From JALOAR01 sp964348605 (lineage in GTDB: Bacteria; Patescibacteriota; Minisyncoccia; UBA6257; Colwellbacteraceae): a DNA stretch of 11,152 nt. Below the pieces are notes generated by a model that was given only the letters and a program-made list of their open reading frames with translations, ran no database searches and was not told the origin of the DNA. Below, piece by piece: positions 1-7,200 of the stretch. Position numbers and translations under genes: made by a program. Numbering within the stretch: position 1 is the first letter of the stretch; every line of letters begins with the position of its first letter. The stretch covers positions 1 through 11,152 of the forward strand of contig CAYGDC010000016.1 of the NCBI GenBank assembly GCA_964348605.1, written 5' to 3'.

Positions 1-839
1 CGCGCGTAGGATATTTATCAAAAACTAAAAAAGAGTTTTTAGAGAGAGTTGAGCGCTTAATGGATATTGCAAAACAATCTTTGGAAATTAAGAGAAAAGT
101 TGTTGCAGAAAATATGGAGAAAGGATTGCTTCCTTACACTAAAAGGTATTTAGGGAGTTTTCGTAATCACTTCTCTACTATAGGCATAAACGGCATGAAT
201 GAGGCTTTGTTGAATTTTATGGACAAAGATATTTCTGACACAGAGGCCAAGGAATTTGCTTTAGAGGTGCTTGATTTTATGCGCAACAAGCTTGCTAACT
301 ATCAAGAAGAAACTGGCAATATATATAATCTTGAAGCTACTCCAGCAGAAGGGGCTACCTATCGGTTTGCTAAAGAAGACCTTAAGATATTTCCTAATAT
401 CATACACCAAGGCCCAAAAGATGCTCCTTATTATACAAATTCAACTAATCTGCCTGTTAATTACATAAATGATCCGCTTGCTGTGTTAAATCATCAAGAT
501 GAGTTACAAACTAAATATACTGGTGGAACAGTTACACATATTTTTTTGGGAGAAAGCGTTTCTGATTGGCGCACTTGCCGCGATTTTGTAAAAAAAGTGG
601 CGAGCAATTACAGGCTTCCTTATTTTACGATTACGCCTACTTTTAGCGTTTGCCAAAAAGACGGATATATAAGCGGAGAAGCAAAGACTTGCCCAAAGTG
701 TGGTGCGGAATGCGAAGTATGGTCCAGGGTAGTGGGTTATTATCGTCCTACAAAACACTGGAATAAGGGCAAGCAATCTGAATATCAGGACAGAGTTGAA
801 TATACTCTTTCGCCTTTAACTGTTAAGCCAAATTCATAA
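1..839 (+). CDS. nrdD: Anaerobic ribonucleoside-triphosphate reductase, C-terminal part (5' end outside window)
   Basis: Class III ribonucleotide reductase, which reduces ribonucleotides to deoxyribonucleotides under anoxia using a glycyl radical. The frame is open from base 3 to the TAA at 837-839, so the ATG at 60 is internal; the catalytic N-terminal part lies upstream of the window. Visible family signatures are the TIGINGMNEAL-type segment (around bases 180-210), four cysteine codons at 651, 690, 699 and 711 that form the C-terminal zinc-binding site, and the glycyl-radical loop RVVGYYRP, with the radical Gly at codon 735-737, followed by the usual WN-GK-EY-DR-EY tail. Only one base separates it from nrdG, so the two are almost certainly co-transcribed. 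No frameshift or odd residue is seen in the portion present. Identification is very secure; only the missing 5' part limits it. Confidence 0.96.
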   Translation, partial: RVGYLSKTKKEFLERVERLMDIAKQSLEIKRKVVAENMEKGLLPYTKRYLGSFRNHFSTIGINGMNEALLNFMDKDISDTEAKEFALEVLDFMRNKLANYQEETGNIYNLEATPAEGATYRFAKEDLKIFPNIIHQGPKDAPYYTNSTNLPVNYINDPLAVLNHQDELQTKYTGGTVTHIFLGESVSDWRTCRDFVKKVASNYRLPYFTITPTFSVCQKDGYISGEAKTCPKCGAECEVWSRVVGYYRPTKHWNKGKQSEYQDRVEYTLSPLTVKPNS

Positions 840-840
840 A

Positions 841-1521
841 TTGATCTTAATAGGAGGCTATCAAAAAATGAGTCTAATAGATTTTCCTGGTGTCGTCTCT
901 GCGATCGTTTTTTTGCGCGGATGTAATTTTATGTGTTCTTATTGTCATAATCCGGAGCTTATTTTTGCGGATGGAGAGATAGTATCAGAAGAAGAATTTT
1001 TTGCTATGATTGCAGAAAATCGTCACATGCTTGATGGCGTTTGCGTTTCAGGTGGAGAGCCTTGTCTTCAATTAGGACTGCCAGAGTTTTTATCTAAATT
1101 AAAAAAACTTGGGCTTAAAATAAAACTTGATACAAATGGTTCGGCACCGGAAATGCTTAGCCGTGTTTTAAGAGAGAGATTAGTTGATTATGTTGCAGTG
1201 GATATTAAATCCTCTTGGGAAAATTATTCGCGTGTTGCTCGCCTTGCCTCTGTTACTGATAAAGTAAAAAAATCTCTTTCTATAATCTATGAATCGGGCG
1301 TTAATTGTGAGTTCCGTACGACAATATTTCCTGGTGTACATACCATACAGGATTTTATCGCTATTGCCGGATACTTAAAACCAGGAAGTAAATATTTTAT
1401 CCAAAATATCAAATGTGATAAAACCTTAGAACTAATTTCTATGGAACAGAGCTTATTTGCTGATGAAGTTGCGAATGAATTAAAGCTTCGCTTTCTTCAA
1501 TTGGTTATTGGCAGTCGGTAA
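841..1521 (+). CDS. nrdG: Anaerobic ribonucleotide reductase activating protein (radical SAM)
   Basis: Radical-SAM activase that abstracts hydrogen from the C-terminal glycine of NrdD. The product is 226 residues from a TTG start. The CxxxCxxC cluster motif is at residues 28-32-35 (CNFMCSYC), followed by HNPEL and by the SAM-binding GGEP at 71-74. The start is debatable. The conserved N-terminal block of this family (IGG-QK-SLID-PG) begins right after the TTG at 841, which argues for that start, directly abutting the nrdD stop. However, the ATG at 868 has an AGGAGG at 852-857, 10 nt upstream, which would give a protein 9 residues shorter. That AGGAGG also encodes the conserved Ile-Gly-Gly, so it may be coincidental. 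I prefer TTG 841. The gene is probably translated from the nrdD mRNA; I see no promoter between them. The longer, NrdG2-like architecture is typical of anaerobic bacteria. Confidence 0.93.
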   Translation: MILIGGYQKMSLIDFPGVVSAIVFLRGCNFMCSYCHNPELIFADGEIVSEEEFFAMIAENRHMLDGVCVSGGEPCLQLGLPEFLSKLKKLGLKIKLDTNGSAPEMLSRVLRERLVDYVAVDIKSSWENYSRVARLASVTDKVKKSLSIIYESGVNCEFRTTIFPGVHTIQDFIAIAGYLKPGSKYFIQNIKCDKTLELISMEQSLFADEVANELKLRFLQLVIGSR

Positions 1522-1589
1522 AAAAATAGAATTTAGATTCCTGGCCCAGCTTTTGTTCTTTAATATTATTAACCTGCCTTTTAAAATAA

Positions 1590-1618
1590 TTGACCGTTTT
1601 CTTGCTAATTGCTATCAT
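1590..1618 (+). promoter_or_regulatory. Sigma70-like promoter giving a predicted leaderless mRNA
   Basis: TTGACC (1590-1595), a 17-nt spacer, and TATCAT (1613-1618). The expected transcription start, seven bases after the -10, is base 1625, which is the A of the ATG of the next gene. No Shine-Dalgarno precedes that ATG. This is read from sequence only. Confidence 0.65.
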
Positions 1619-1624
1619 TAAAAA

Positions 1625-2398
1625 ATGAATATTAATATTAAAAATGCGTTAGGCGTGGCACTTATATTGGCTGCCGTAGGAGTGATAGGAACATTAACAT
1701 CGTTTGCTGTTACTTATTCTAGGTCTGTTGAGCCTTCTACATTTAGAAGCTTTACTGTTTCTGCTGAAGGAAAGGCAATTGGCATTCCCGATGTTGCTCT
1801 ATTTTCGGCAGGGGTTATCACTGAAGGAGGAAAAGATATAGCTGTTTTACAAGCAGAGAATACTAGAAAAACGAATGATATTATTGCTTTTGCTAAAGAA
1901 AACGGCGTAGAAGAGAAGGATATTCAGACAACTAATTATAGTATCTCCCCAAGATATGAGGCCTGCTATAATAGATTTGATAGAGTGTGCCCTCCACCAA
2001 GAATTATTGGCTACACTATAAGCTCTGCTATTACAATTAAAGTACGCGATTTTGCTAAGGCAGGCGATATTTTATCAGGAGTTGTAGATAAAGGAGCTAA
2101 TACAGTTTCTGGCCTTTCCTTTGAAATAGATAATCAGGATGCTATCTTAAAAATTGCGAGAGATGAAGCTATAGCCGAAGCTAAAGCAAAAGCACAAGAT
2201 ATTTCCGCCTCTGCTGGATTTAGAGTTGGCAGATTACTTTCTATACAAGAAAGCTACATGAATCCTTTTCAATTTAGAGCAAAGCCAATGCTTGAAATGA
2301 TGACAGATGCTGTTGTTGCTCCTCGTCCAACTGTTACAATTGAGCCTGGCTCACAAGAGCTTTCTGTTTCAATTACACTAACTTACGAGATTAGATAG
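1625..2398 (+). CDS. SIMPL-domain (DUF541/YggE-like) membrane-anchored protein
   Basis: A 257-residue protein with an N-terminal hydrophobic segment (about residues 8-30) that is either an uncleaved signal anchor or signal peptide, so the rest should lie outside the cytoplasmic membrane. The SIMPL/DUF541 domain fills most of the remainder. The EGKAIGIPDVA motif near residue 49 is the family's opening strand; NGVEEKDIQTTNYSISPRYE and the later IGYTISSAITIKVRD and PTVTIEPGSQELSVSITLTYEI segments match its repeated alpha/beta pattern. Two cysteines flank a short loop (CYNRFDRVC) and could form a disulfide. The molecular function of the family is poorly defined: E. coli YggE is linked to oxidative stress, and BP26 forms a ring-shaped oligomer. 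It has its own promoter and is separated from its neighbours by about 100 nt on each side, so it is likely monocistronic. Family confidence is high; function is unknown. Confidence 0.9.
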   Translation: MNINIKNALGVALILAAVGVIGTLTSFAVTYSRSVEPSTFRSFTVSAEGKAIGIPDVALFSAGVITEGGKDIAVLQAENTRKTNDIIAFAKENGVEEKDIQTTNYSISPRYEACYNRFDRVCPPPRIIGYTISSAITIKVRDFAKAGDILSGVVDKGANTVSGLSFEIDNQDAILKIARDEAIAEAKAKAQDISASAGFRVGRLLSIQESYMNPFQFRAKPMLEMMTDAVVAPRPTVTIEPGSQELSVSITLTYEIR

Positions 2399-2434
2399 TT
2401 TTTAAGCGAATAACAGACTAAGCTAATTTAAGAG

Positions 2435-2485
2435 AGAAGCAATCTGTTTGTAACGAAAGTAATGCGTTACAAACAGATTGCTTCT
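2435..2485. repeat. Perfect 21-bp inverted repeat with 9-nt loop
   Basis: Arms 2435-2455 and 2465-2485 are exact reverse complements; the loop is AAAGTAATG (2456-2464). The outer part can extend by TTTAA (2427-2431) pairing with TTAAA (2487-2491) across a small internal loop. It sits between the SIMPL gene stop (2398) and the rsmE start (2507). No T-run follows it on either strand, so it is not a standard intrinsic terminator. It could be an mRNA 3'-end protector, a protein-binding palindrome or a small mobile repeat; I cannot choose from one copy. Confidence 0.9.
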
Positions 2486-2506
2486 ATTAAAAAAGAAACA
2501 ATTTTT

Positions 2507-3211
2507 ATGAAGCTTCATCGTTTTATAGGCGATTTTAACTTAACTGCGGATTCTTTATTTTCTGAAGAAAAAGAGCTTGTCCATCAATTAAAATCGGTTT
2601 TAAAAATTAAAAAAGGAGAGAAAATTATTCTTTGCGATGGCAAGGGTCAAGAAGCTTCTTTTTCTGTAACGCCTCAAGGGAGAGGATTTATTTTTAATCG
2701 CGAAAGCGATATCCTCTCTGCTTGGATGCCTCTTAATAAAATTACTCTTTGTCTTTCTGTTCTAAAAAAAGAAAATTTTGAACTTGTAGTACAAAAAGCT
2801 ACAGAGCTTGGTGTTTCAAGAATTATTCCTGTGATTTCTGTTCGTACGGTTAAAACTGGACTTAATATGACGCGTATTACAAAAATTGCAAAAGAAGCGG
2901 CAGAGCAATCTGGAAGAGGAGATATTCCTGACATCTTGCCAATATCTTTATTTGAAAAATGTTTGGCTATTGAAGGCAATAAAATTATTCTTCATCCTGC
3001 TCTAAAAAATAAAAAAGACCCTATCTTAAATACAAACGCAAGCACAAAAATAATTTTTATTGGTCCTGAGGGCGGATGGACAAACGAAGAAATATTAACT
3101 GCTAAACAAGCTGGTGCTTCTTGTGTTAGTTTTGGACCAATGATAATGCGTTCCGAAACAGCAGCCATAATTGCTTCTTTTGCATTTTCGCAATTATTAA
3201 ATAATTATTAG
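2507..3211 (+). CDS. rsmE: 16S rRNA (uracil(1498)-N(3))-methyltransferase
   Basis: SPOUT-class methyltransferase that uses SAM to methylate N3 of U1498 in 16S rRNA. From ATG 2507 the product is 234 residues and opens MKLHRFIGDF, the usual family N-terminus. An in-frame ATG at 2462 lies inside the loop of the preceding hairpin and would add 15 unconserved residues, so I reject it. Domain order is an N-terminal PUA-like barrel (including KIKKGEKIILCDGKG) and then the trefoil-knot SAM domain. Signatures are KATELGVSRIIPVISVRTV, IAKEAAEQSGRGDIP, the SAM-loop FIGPEGGWTNEEI (around bases 3056-3095) and FGPMIMRSETAAI near the C-terminus. No Shine-Dalgarno precedes the start. The metallophosphoesterase gene starts 3 nt downstream, so rsmE looks like the first gene of a run. 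Confidence 0.93.
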   Translation: MKLHRFIGDFNLTADSLFSEEKELVHQLKSVLKIKKGEKIILCDGKGQEASFSVTPQGRGFIFNRESDILSAWMPLNKITLCLSVLKKENFELVVQKATELGVSRIIPVISVRTVKTGLNMTRITKIAKEAAEQSGRGDIPDILPISLFEKCLAIEGNKIILHPALKNKKDPILNTNASTKIIFIGPEGGWTNEEILTAKQAGASCVSFGPMIMRSETAAIIASFAFSQLLNNY

Positions 3212-3214
3212 CAT

Positions 3215-4003
3215 ATGTTCTCTGAAATTAAGTTGATATTAGTGCTTGCTATCTTTTCTATAGGATTGGTTTCCTATATGTGGTTGGAAGTTAATGTTCC
3301 TGTCGTGCGTAAAATTAACATTTCTCTTGCAAGCATCCCTAAAGAAATTAAAATTGTTCACATAAGTGATGGTCATGGTCTTGGTATACCAAATGATGGA
3401 CGACTTATGCGCGCTATTCGCTCTTTTGCGCCAGATGCTATTGCCTTAACAGGCGACATGATTGATGAGTCGACTACTGATTTTGCGCCGGTTTTAACTG
3501 CAGCTACAGATTTGTCTGCTATAGCTCCAGTTTTGTTTATTCCCGGAAATCACGAGCGAGCCAATCCTGAAGGAGAGATGTTTATTAAGTCGCTTTCCGC
3601 CACCGGCGCTACTGTTCTTTTGAATGACTCAATCATTATTAATGGGCTTTCTGTTTGTGGAGTAGATGATATTAATTTTTCTCTCCATGATGTTCCTTCT
3701 GCTTTAGCGGTATATGGTCGTTGTGATATTTTGCTTTCTCATTCTCCAGAAATTTATAAATCAATTAAAAACTTTAATATTCCACTTGTTCTTGCTGGAC
3801 ACACTCATGGAGGGCAGGTTAGATTGCCTATTTTAGGGGCAATATTTATGCCGGGCGGGAATATCCCAGAACACCTAATGATGGGGATTGCTAAAGATGG
3901 CGACACAACTTTTTATATTTCAGTAGGGCTTGGCACAAGGCTTGTGCCAATAAGATTTATGAGTCGCGCGGAGATTGCTCTTATTACAGTAACGCCGAAG
4001 TAA
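3215..4003 (+). CDS. Membrane-anchored calcineurin-like metallophosphoesterase (YkuE/YaeI-like)
   Basis: A 262-residue protein with one N-terminal hydrophobic segment (about residues 5-24), followed by a binuclear metal phosphoesterase domain probably held at the outer face of the membrane. Metal-ligand motifs in order are HISDGHG (D52, H54), LTGDM (D81), IPGNHE (N112, H113), LLSHSPE, and LAGHTHGGQVRLP. The whole set is present, so it should be catalytically competent. Relatives include YkuE and YaeI, which are linked to phospholipid-type substrates such as UDP-diacylglucosamine or other phosphoesters, but the substrate here cannot be read from sequence. The start is 3 nt after the rsmE stop with no recognisable Shine-Dalgarno, which suggests translational coupling. 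The third residue of the SDxH motif is Gly rather than the more usual Leu/Phe, a mild variation. Confidence 0.9.
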   Translation: MFSEIKLILVLAIFSIGLVSYMWLEVNVPVVRKINISLASIPKEIKIVHISDGHGLGIPNDGRLMRAIRSFAPDAIALTGDMIDESTTDFAPVLTAATDLSAIAPVLFIPGNHERANPEGEMFIKSLSATGATVLLNDSIIINGLSVCGVDDINFSLHDVPSALAVYGRCDILLSHSPEIYKSIKNFNIPLVLAGHTHGGQVRLPILGAIFMPGGNIPEHLMMGIAKDGDTTFYISVGLGTRLVPIRFMSRAEIALITVTPK

Positions 4004-4041
4004 ATAAAATTATAAATTAGATAAATTAATTAAAAATTTTA

Positions 4042-4680
4042 ATGATAACCGAAGATATTCATGTTTTCTGGAAACCAAAAGGTATTTCATCAAATGGTTT
4101 TTTAAAGCAAATTAGAAAAATAACTGGCATAAGAAAAGTTGGACACGCTGGGACACTTGACCCTCTTGCGGAAGGAATTTTAGTTGTTGGTATTGGCAAG
4201 GGAACAAAATTGCTTACGAATATAACAGGTGCGGAGAAAGAATATTTAGCTGTCGCGTGTCTTGGCTCGACAAGCGAAACTGATGATGAAGAGGGAACTA
4301 AAACAGAAGTGGAAGTTGCCACAATACCAGTACGCGCAGATGTTATGCGCGCCTTATCTTCATTTCAAAATGAGACTGAGCAAATCCCACCTGGATATAG
4401 TGCAATTAAAATAAAAGGCAAAGAAGCGTATAAACTTGCTCGTGCGGGAGACTCCCTCACAATGAAGTCGCGACCTGCTCAAATTAAAGAAATAGAGCTT
4501 ATTTCTTATGAATGGCCTCTCGTGTCTTTTCGCATCGTGACGGGCAAAGGAGTTTATATAAGAGCTGTGGCTCGTGATCTTGGCGCTAAACTTAATGTAG
4601 GTGGATATTTGGCGTCTCTCCAAAGAATAAGGGTTGGGGCATGGACAAAAAGTGGCATTACGCACTTAGAGGGGCTATAA
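4042..4680 (+). CDS. truB: tRNA pseudouridine(55) synthase
   Basis: Converts U55 of the tRNA T-arm to pseudouridine. The N-terminal block VFWKPKGISSNGFLKQIRK is the family's motif I, and KVGHAGTLDPLAEGILVV carries the catalytic Asp at residue 40 (GTLDPLA). KEYLAVACLG, IPPGYSAIKIKGKEAYKLAR and KGVYIRAVARDLG are the other conserved blocks. At 212 residues it is much shorter than the roughly 300-residue TruB of E. coli or Thermotoga and ends right after the catalytic fold, so the C-terminal PUA-type RNA-binding domain is missing. It stops cleanly at a TAA with no sign of frameshift, so this appears to be a naturally minimal form. The upstream 38 nt is pure A/T-rich sequence with no Shine-Dalgarno; the next gene starts 7 nt after the stop. 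Confidence 0.94.
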   Translation: MITEDIHVFWKPKGISSNGFLKQIRKITGIRKVGHAGTLDPLAEGILVVGIGKGTKLLTNITGAEKEYLAVACLGSTSETDDEEGTKTEVEVATIPVRADVMRALSSFQNETEQIPPGYSAIKIKGKEAYKLARAGDSLTMKSRPAQIKEIELISYEWPLVSFRIVTGKGVYIRAVARDLGAKLNVGGYLASLQRIRVGAWTKSGITHLEGL

Positions 4681-4687
4681 TTAACTT

Positions 4688-4933
4688 ATGTTAAATAATA
4701 TGACTATACTAACTGCAGTTGGGCCAGTGCTATTTTTTGCGTTAATTATTTGGTCAATGATTTGGAAGGGGATTTCTCTTTGGAAAGCGGCGAGAGTAGG
4801 AAGCAAACATTGGTTTATAGCGCTTCTTGTAATCAACACGCTTGGCATTTTAGAGATTCTTTACATTTTTGTGTTCAGTAAAAAACAAAAACAGTGCGCT
4901 TGTCATTCTCAAAAAAGCGAAAGCTTATCTTAA
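4688..4933 (+). CDS. Small two-helix membrane protein, DUF5652-like
   Basis: An 81-residue protein with two hydrophobic helices (about residues 9-27 and 42-62). A positively charged linker with the pattern IWKGISLWKAARVGSKHWF separates them. The tail is short, basic and Cys-containing (KKQKQCACHSQKSESLS). The motif WKG-LWKAAR followed by W-I-LL-NTLGILEI-YIF is what I recall of DUF5652, a family common in Patescibacteria genomes; this assignment is from memory of the pattern. The basic linker predicts both termini outside and the loop in the cytoplasm, though the basic tail conflicts with that, so topology is uncertain. Function is unknown. It lies 7 nt after truB and 9 nt before gpsA, so it is probably co-transcribed with both. 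Confidence 0.8.
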   Translation: MLNNMTILTAVGPVLFFALIIWSMIWKGISLWKAARVGSKHWFIALLVINTLGILEILYIFVFSKKQKQCACHSQKSESLS

Positions 4934-4942
4934 TAGAATCTA

Positions 4943-5833
4943 ATGATTCAAAAAATATCTATTATTGGTGGAGGCGAAATTGGTAGAGCAATTGCTTTTA
5001 TCGCTGATAGCGCGGGCATTAATTGCTCTGTTTGGGACAAAAATCCAGAGAAGTCTTTTGTGGCCTCTCCTGAAGAATGTTTTCAAAAAACTGATGTTAT
5101 ATTTTTTTGTGTTCCGTCTTGGGCGTTGCGAATTGCCCTTACAGAATTGTCGCCTATTTTTCCGCTCGATATTCCTATAGTATTCGTTTCTAAAGGACTT
5201 GAAGAATCGACTGGCTTTACAGCGCCTGAAATCGCTAGCGAATTTATAGAAAAAGAAAGAATTGTTTTTATGGGAGGGCCAATGATTGCTGAAGAAATAA
5301 TAGCTGGCAAAGGTGGGTGCGCTGTGCTGGGAGGAGAAGTAAAAACTGCATCTCTCGTTGCACAAATATTTAACGATTGCGGCATTTATGTTGAGACAGA
5401 ACAAAATGCCTTTTCCATTGCTCTTTTAGGTGTTTTAAAAAATATATACGCTATAGCATTTGGAGTGGTAGAGGGAATGGGGAAGGGCGACAATATCAAG
5501 GCTTATTTGTTTGCAAAATCAGTAGGGGAGATGGATATAATTTGTCGCATGCTTGGTGGCGAGGTAAGCGCGATAAGCTCGGCCGGTATTGGAGATCTTT
5601 TGGCAACTAGCATTTCTAGCGGCTCAAGCAATCGCGAGGCAGGACTTGATTTTGCTTCTGGCATAGTTCCTGCAAAAAATAGCGAAGGCATTAGCTCAGT
5701 TAATGTGCTTATAACTAGAATTAAAAATCATATGCAAGGCAAAACACCGATAATATTGCCAGTAATATCTATGGTTTGTGATATTATTGCTAATAAGTCG
5801 ATTAACTTAGAAGCTTGGAATAAAATAAAATAA
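4943..5833 (+). CDS. gpsA: Glycerol-3-phosphate dehydrogenase [NAD(P)+]
   Basis: Cytosolic enzyme that interconverts dihydroxyacetone phosphate and sn-glycerol 3-phosphate, the backbone for phospholipids. The product is 296 residues. Rossmann motif GGGEIG is at residues 9-14 (the family norm is GAGAWG or similar, so this is a variant of the same G-x-G-x-x-G). FVSKGLE, MGGPMIAEEI (equivalent to GPSFA-E), LLGVLKNIYAIAFGVVEGMGKGDN with the catalytic Lys, and AGIGDLLAT followed by SSNREAG are the remaining conserved blocks. The protein is shorter than the 330-340 residues usual in proteobacteria, and the C-terminal domain is compact. No Shine-Dalgarno is visible; the gene is packed between the DUF5652-like gene and murA and is likely part of the same transcript. 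Confidence 0.92.
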   Translation: MIQKISIIGGGEIGRAIAFIADSAGINCSVWDKNPEKSFVASPEECFQKTDVIFFCVPSWALRIALTELSPIFPLDIPIVFVSKGLEESTGFTAPEIASEFIEKERIVFMGGPMIAEEIIAGKGGCAVLGGEVKTASLVAQIFNDCGIYVETEQNAFSIALLGVLKNIYAIAFGVVEGMGKGDNIKAYLFAKSVGEMDIICRMLGGEVSAISSAGIGDLLATSISSGSSNREAGLDFASGIVPAKNSEGISSVNVLITRIKNHMQGKTPIILPVISMVCDIIANKSINLEAWNKIK

Positions 5834-5841
5834 AAAGTAAA

Positions 5842-7137
5842 ATGGAAAAATTAATTATAAAAGGGGGCGCTAAATTAAGAGGATCAGTTAAGGTGAAGGG
5901 CGCAAAAAATGCCATTGGTAAAATGCTTATGGCTAGTCTTTTAACTGAAGAAGAGGTGATGCTAAAAAATGTACCCCTAAACCAAGAGACAGATATAGCT
6001 ATAGAAATCTGTCGCCATATAGGATCAGAAATTACTATAAATGGCGACACGATTATTACTCGCACTCCAAAAATTAAAAATAATCGTGTTACAGAATTAT
6101 CTCGTCGTAATAGAATTCCTATTTTAGCGCTTGGACCATTACTTCATCGCAGCGGAGAAGGAGAGGTTCCTATGGTTGGTGGCGATAAAATAGGACCACG
6201 ACCAATTAATTTTCATACCGCATCTTTGGAAAAGCTTGGCGCTGAAATAGAAATTAAAGAATCTACTATTGTAGCTAGAGCCACCAAGCTTAAAGGGGCT
6301 TTAATTACACTGCCTTATCCTTCAGTTGGCGCAACGGAAAACACCATTCTTACTGCTGTGCTTGCTGAAGGCAATACAACGATTAAAAATGCTGCCAAAG
6401 AGCCAGAAATAGTTGACTTAATAAAATTTTTACAAAAAATGGGGGCTATTATTGAGTTTGGGGCAGATAGAGAAATATATATTGAGGGGGTTAAAAAACT
6501 TCATGGAGCAGAACATGCTTTATTGCCTGATAGATTAGAAGTGGCGTCTTTTGCTTTTATGGCGCTTGCGACTGATGGAGATATTCTTGTTTTAGGAGCA
6601 GATCAAGATCATTTGATTACTTTTTTAAATACTGTGCGGCGCCTTGGTGGAGAATACAAAGTTGAAGAAAATGGTATTAGGTTTTTCCGTGGCGGCAACT
6701 TAAAAGCGGCTCATATAGAAACTGATACTTATCCAGGATTTGCTACGGATTGGCAACAGCCACTTACTGTGTTTTTAACTCAAGTTAAGGGCAATTCAAT
6801 TATTCATGAGACGGTATATGAGGATAGGTTTGGTTATACCGATGATCTACGACGAATGGGGGCCGAAATAGATGTTGTCACAAAATGCTTAGGAAACTTA
6901 CCTTGTCGCTTCCAAGGAGAGGGGCATTATCATAGCGCGATTATTCACGGGCCGACAAAGCTTAAGGGAGCTAAGTTAGAGATGAGGGATATTCGAGCTG
7001 GTATGGCACATATAATAGCTGCGCTTATTGCTGAAGGGGAATCAGAAATTACAGGGGTAGAGCATATTGATCGTGGATATGAAGATATAGATGGCAGAAT
7101 TAAAAGTCTTGGCGCTGACATTCGAAGAGAATCTTAA
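5842..7137 (+). CDS. murA: UDP-N-acetylglucosamine 1-carboxyvinyltransferase with Asp115
   Basis: First committed step of peptidoglycan synthesis: transfer of enolpyruvate from PEP to UDP-GlcNAc in the cytoplasm. At 431 residues it is full length. Lys22-Asn23 (KGAKNAIG) match the active-site pair of the E. coli enzyme in sequence and numbering; the TDWQQPL segment gives the general-base Asp at 303 (E. coli D305), and DIRAG gives Arg385 (E. coli R397). HIDRGYEDID is the usual C-terminal signature. The flexible loop reads VGGDKIGPRP instead of GGC-IG-RP: codon 6184-6186 (GAT) puts Asp at residue 115, where E. coli has the Cys that fosfomycin alkylates. Asp at this position is known in the naturally fosfomycin-resistant MurA of mycobacteria, chlamydiae and Borrelia. 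It is the last gene of the rsmE-murA run; an inverted-repeat region follows. Confidence 0.95.
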   Translation: MEKLIIKGGAKLRGSVKVKGAKNAIGKMLMASLLTEEEVMLKNVPLNQETDIAIEICRHIGSEITINGDTIITRTPKIKNNRVTELSRRNRIPILALGPLLHRSGEGEVPMVGGDKIGPRPINFHTASLEKLGAEIEIKESTIVARATKLKGALITLPYPSVGATENTILTAVLAEGNTTIKNAAKEPEIVDLIKFLQKMGAIIEFGADREIYIEGVKKLHGAEHALLPDRLEVASFAFMALATDGDILVLGADQDHLITFLNTVRRLGGEYKVEENGIRFFRGGNLKAAHIETDTYPGFATDWQQPLTVFLTQVKGNSIIHETVYEDRFGYTDDLRRMGAEIDVVTKCLGNLPCRFQGEGHYHSAIIHGPTKLKGAKLEMRDIRAGMAHIIAALIAEGESEITGVEHIDRGYEDIDGRIKSLGADIRRES

Positions 7138-7140
7138 AAG

Positions 7141-7200
7141 TTTTAAGCACATAAAGGACAATATAGAAATAAATATATTGACAGCAGGATATGCTTAAAA
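7141..7200. repeat. Nested inverted repeats after murA
   Basis: Outer arms TTTTAAGCA (7141-7149) and TGCTTAAAA (7192-7200) are exact reverse complements. Inside them CAATATA (7159-7165) and TATATTG (7174-7180) form a second perfect pair around an 8-nt loop. The murA stop also contributes CTTAAAA (7133-7139), which pairs with TTTTAAG at 7141-7147 across a single base. The right-hand arms overlap the -35 and spacer of the promoter at 7178-7206. The set could fold as the murA mRNA 3' end (followed by TTTAATTTT) or act as paired operators; both readings are inference. Confidence 0.6.

Noticed and set aside
1522..1589. CTGGCCCAG near 1542-1550 followed by TTTT as an nrdG terminator
   Set aside because: The palindrome leaves a one-base loop and cannot fold as a hairpin; no other stem with a T-tract was found there.
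2435..2485. Hairpin before rsmE as an intrinsic terminator
   Set aside because: No T-tract follows the stem on the plus strand, and the minus strand reads CTCTTAAATTAGC after it; so I list it as a repeat.
2462..2506. Upstream in-frame ATG as rsmE start
   Set aside because: It lies in the hairpin loop and adds 15 unconserved residues; MKLHRF at 2507 is the normal family N-terminus.
4940..5404. Minus-strand 154-codon reading frame over gpsA
   Set aside because: It lies opposite the well-conserved gpsA coding frame and has no recognisable domain; a shadow frame. Other minus-strand frames opposite murA, rsmE, truB and groEL were rejected likewise.
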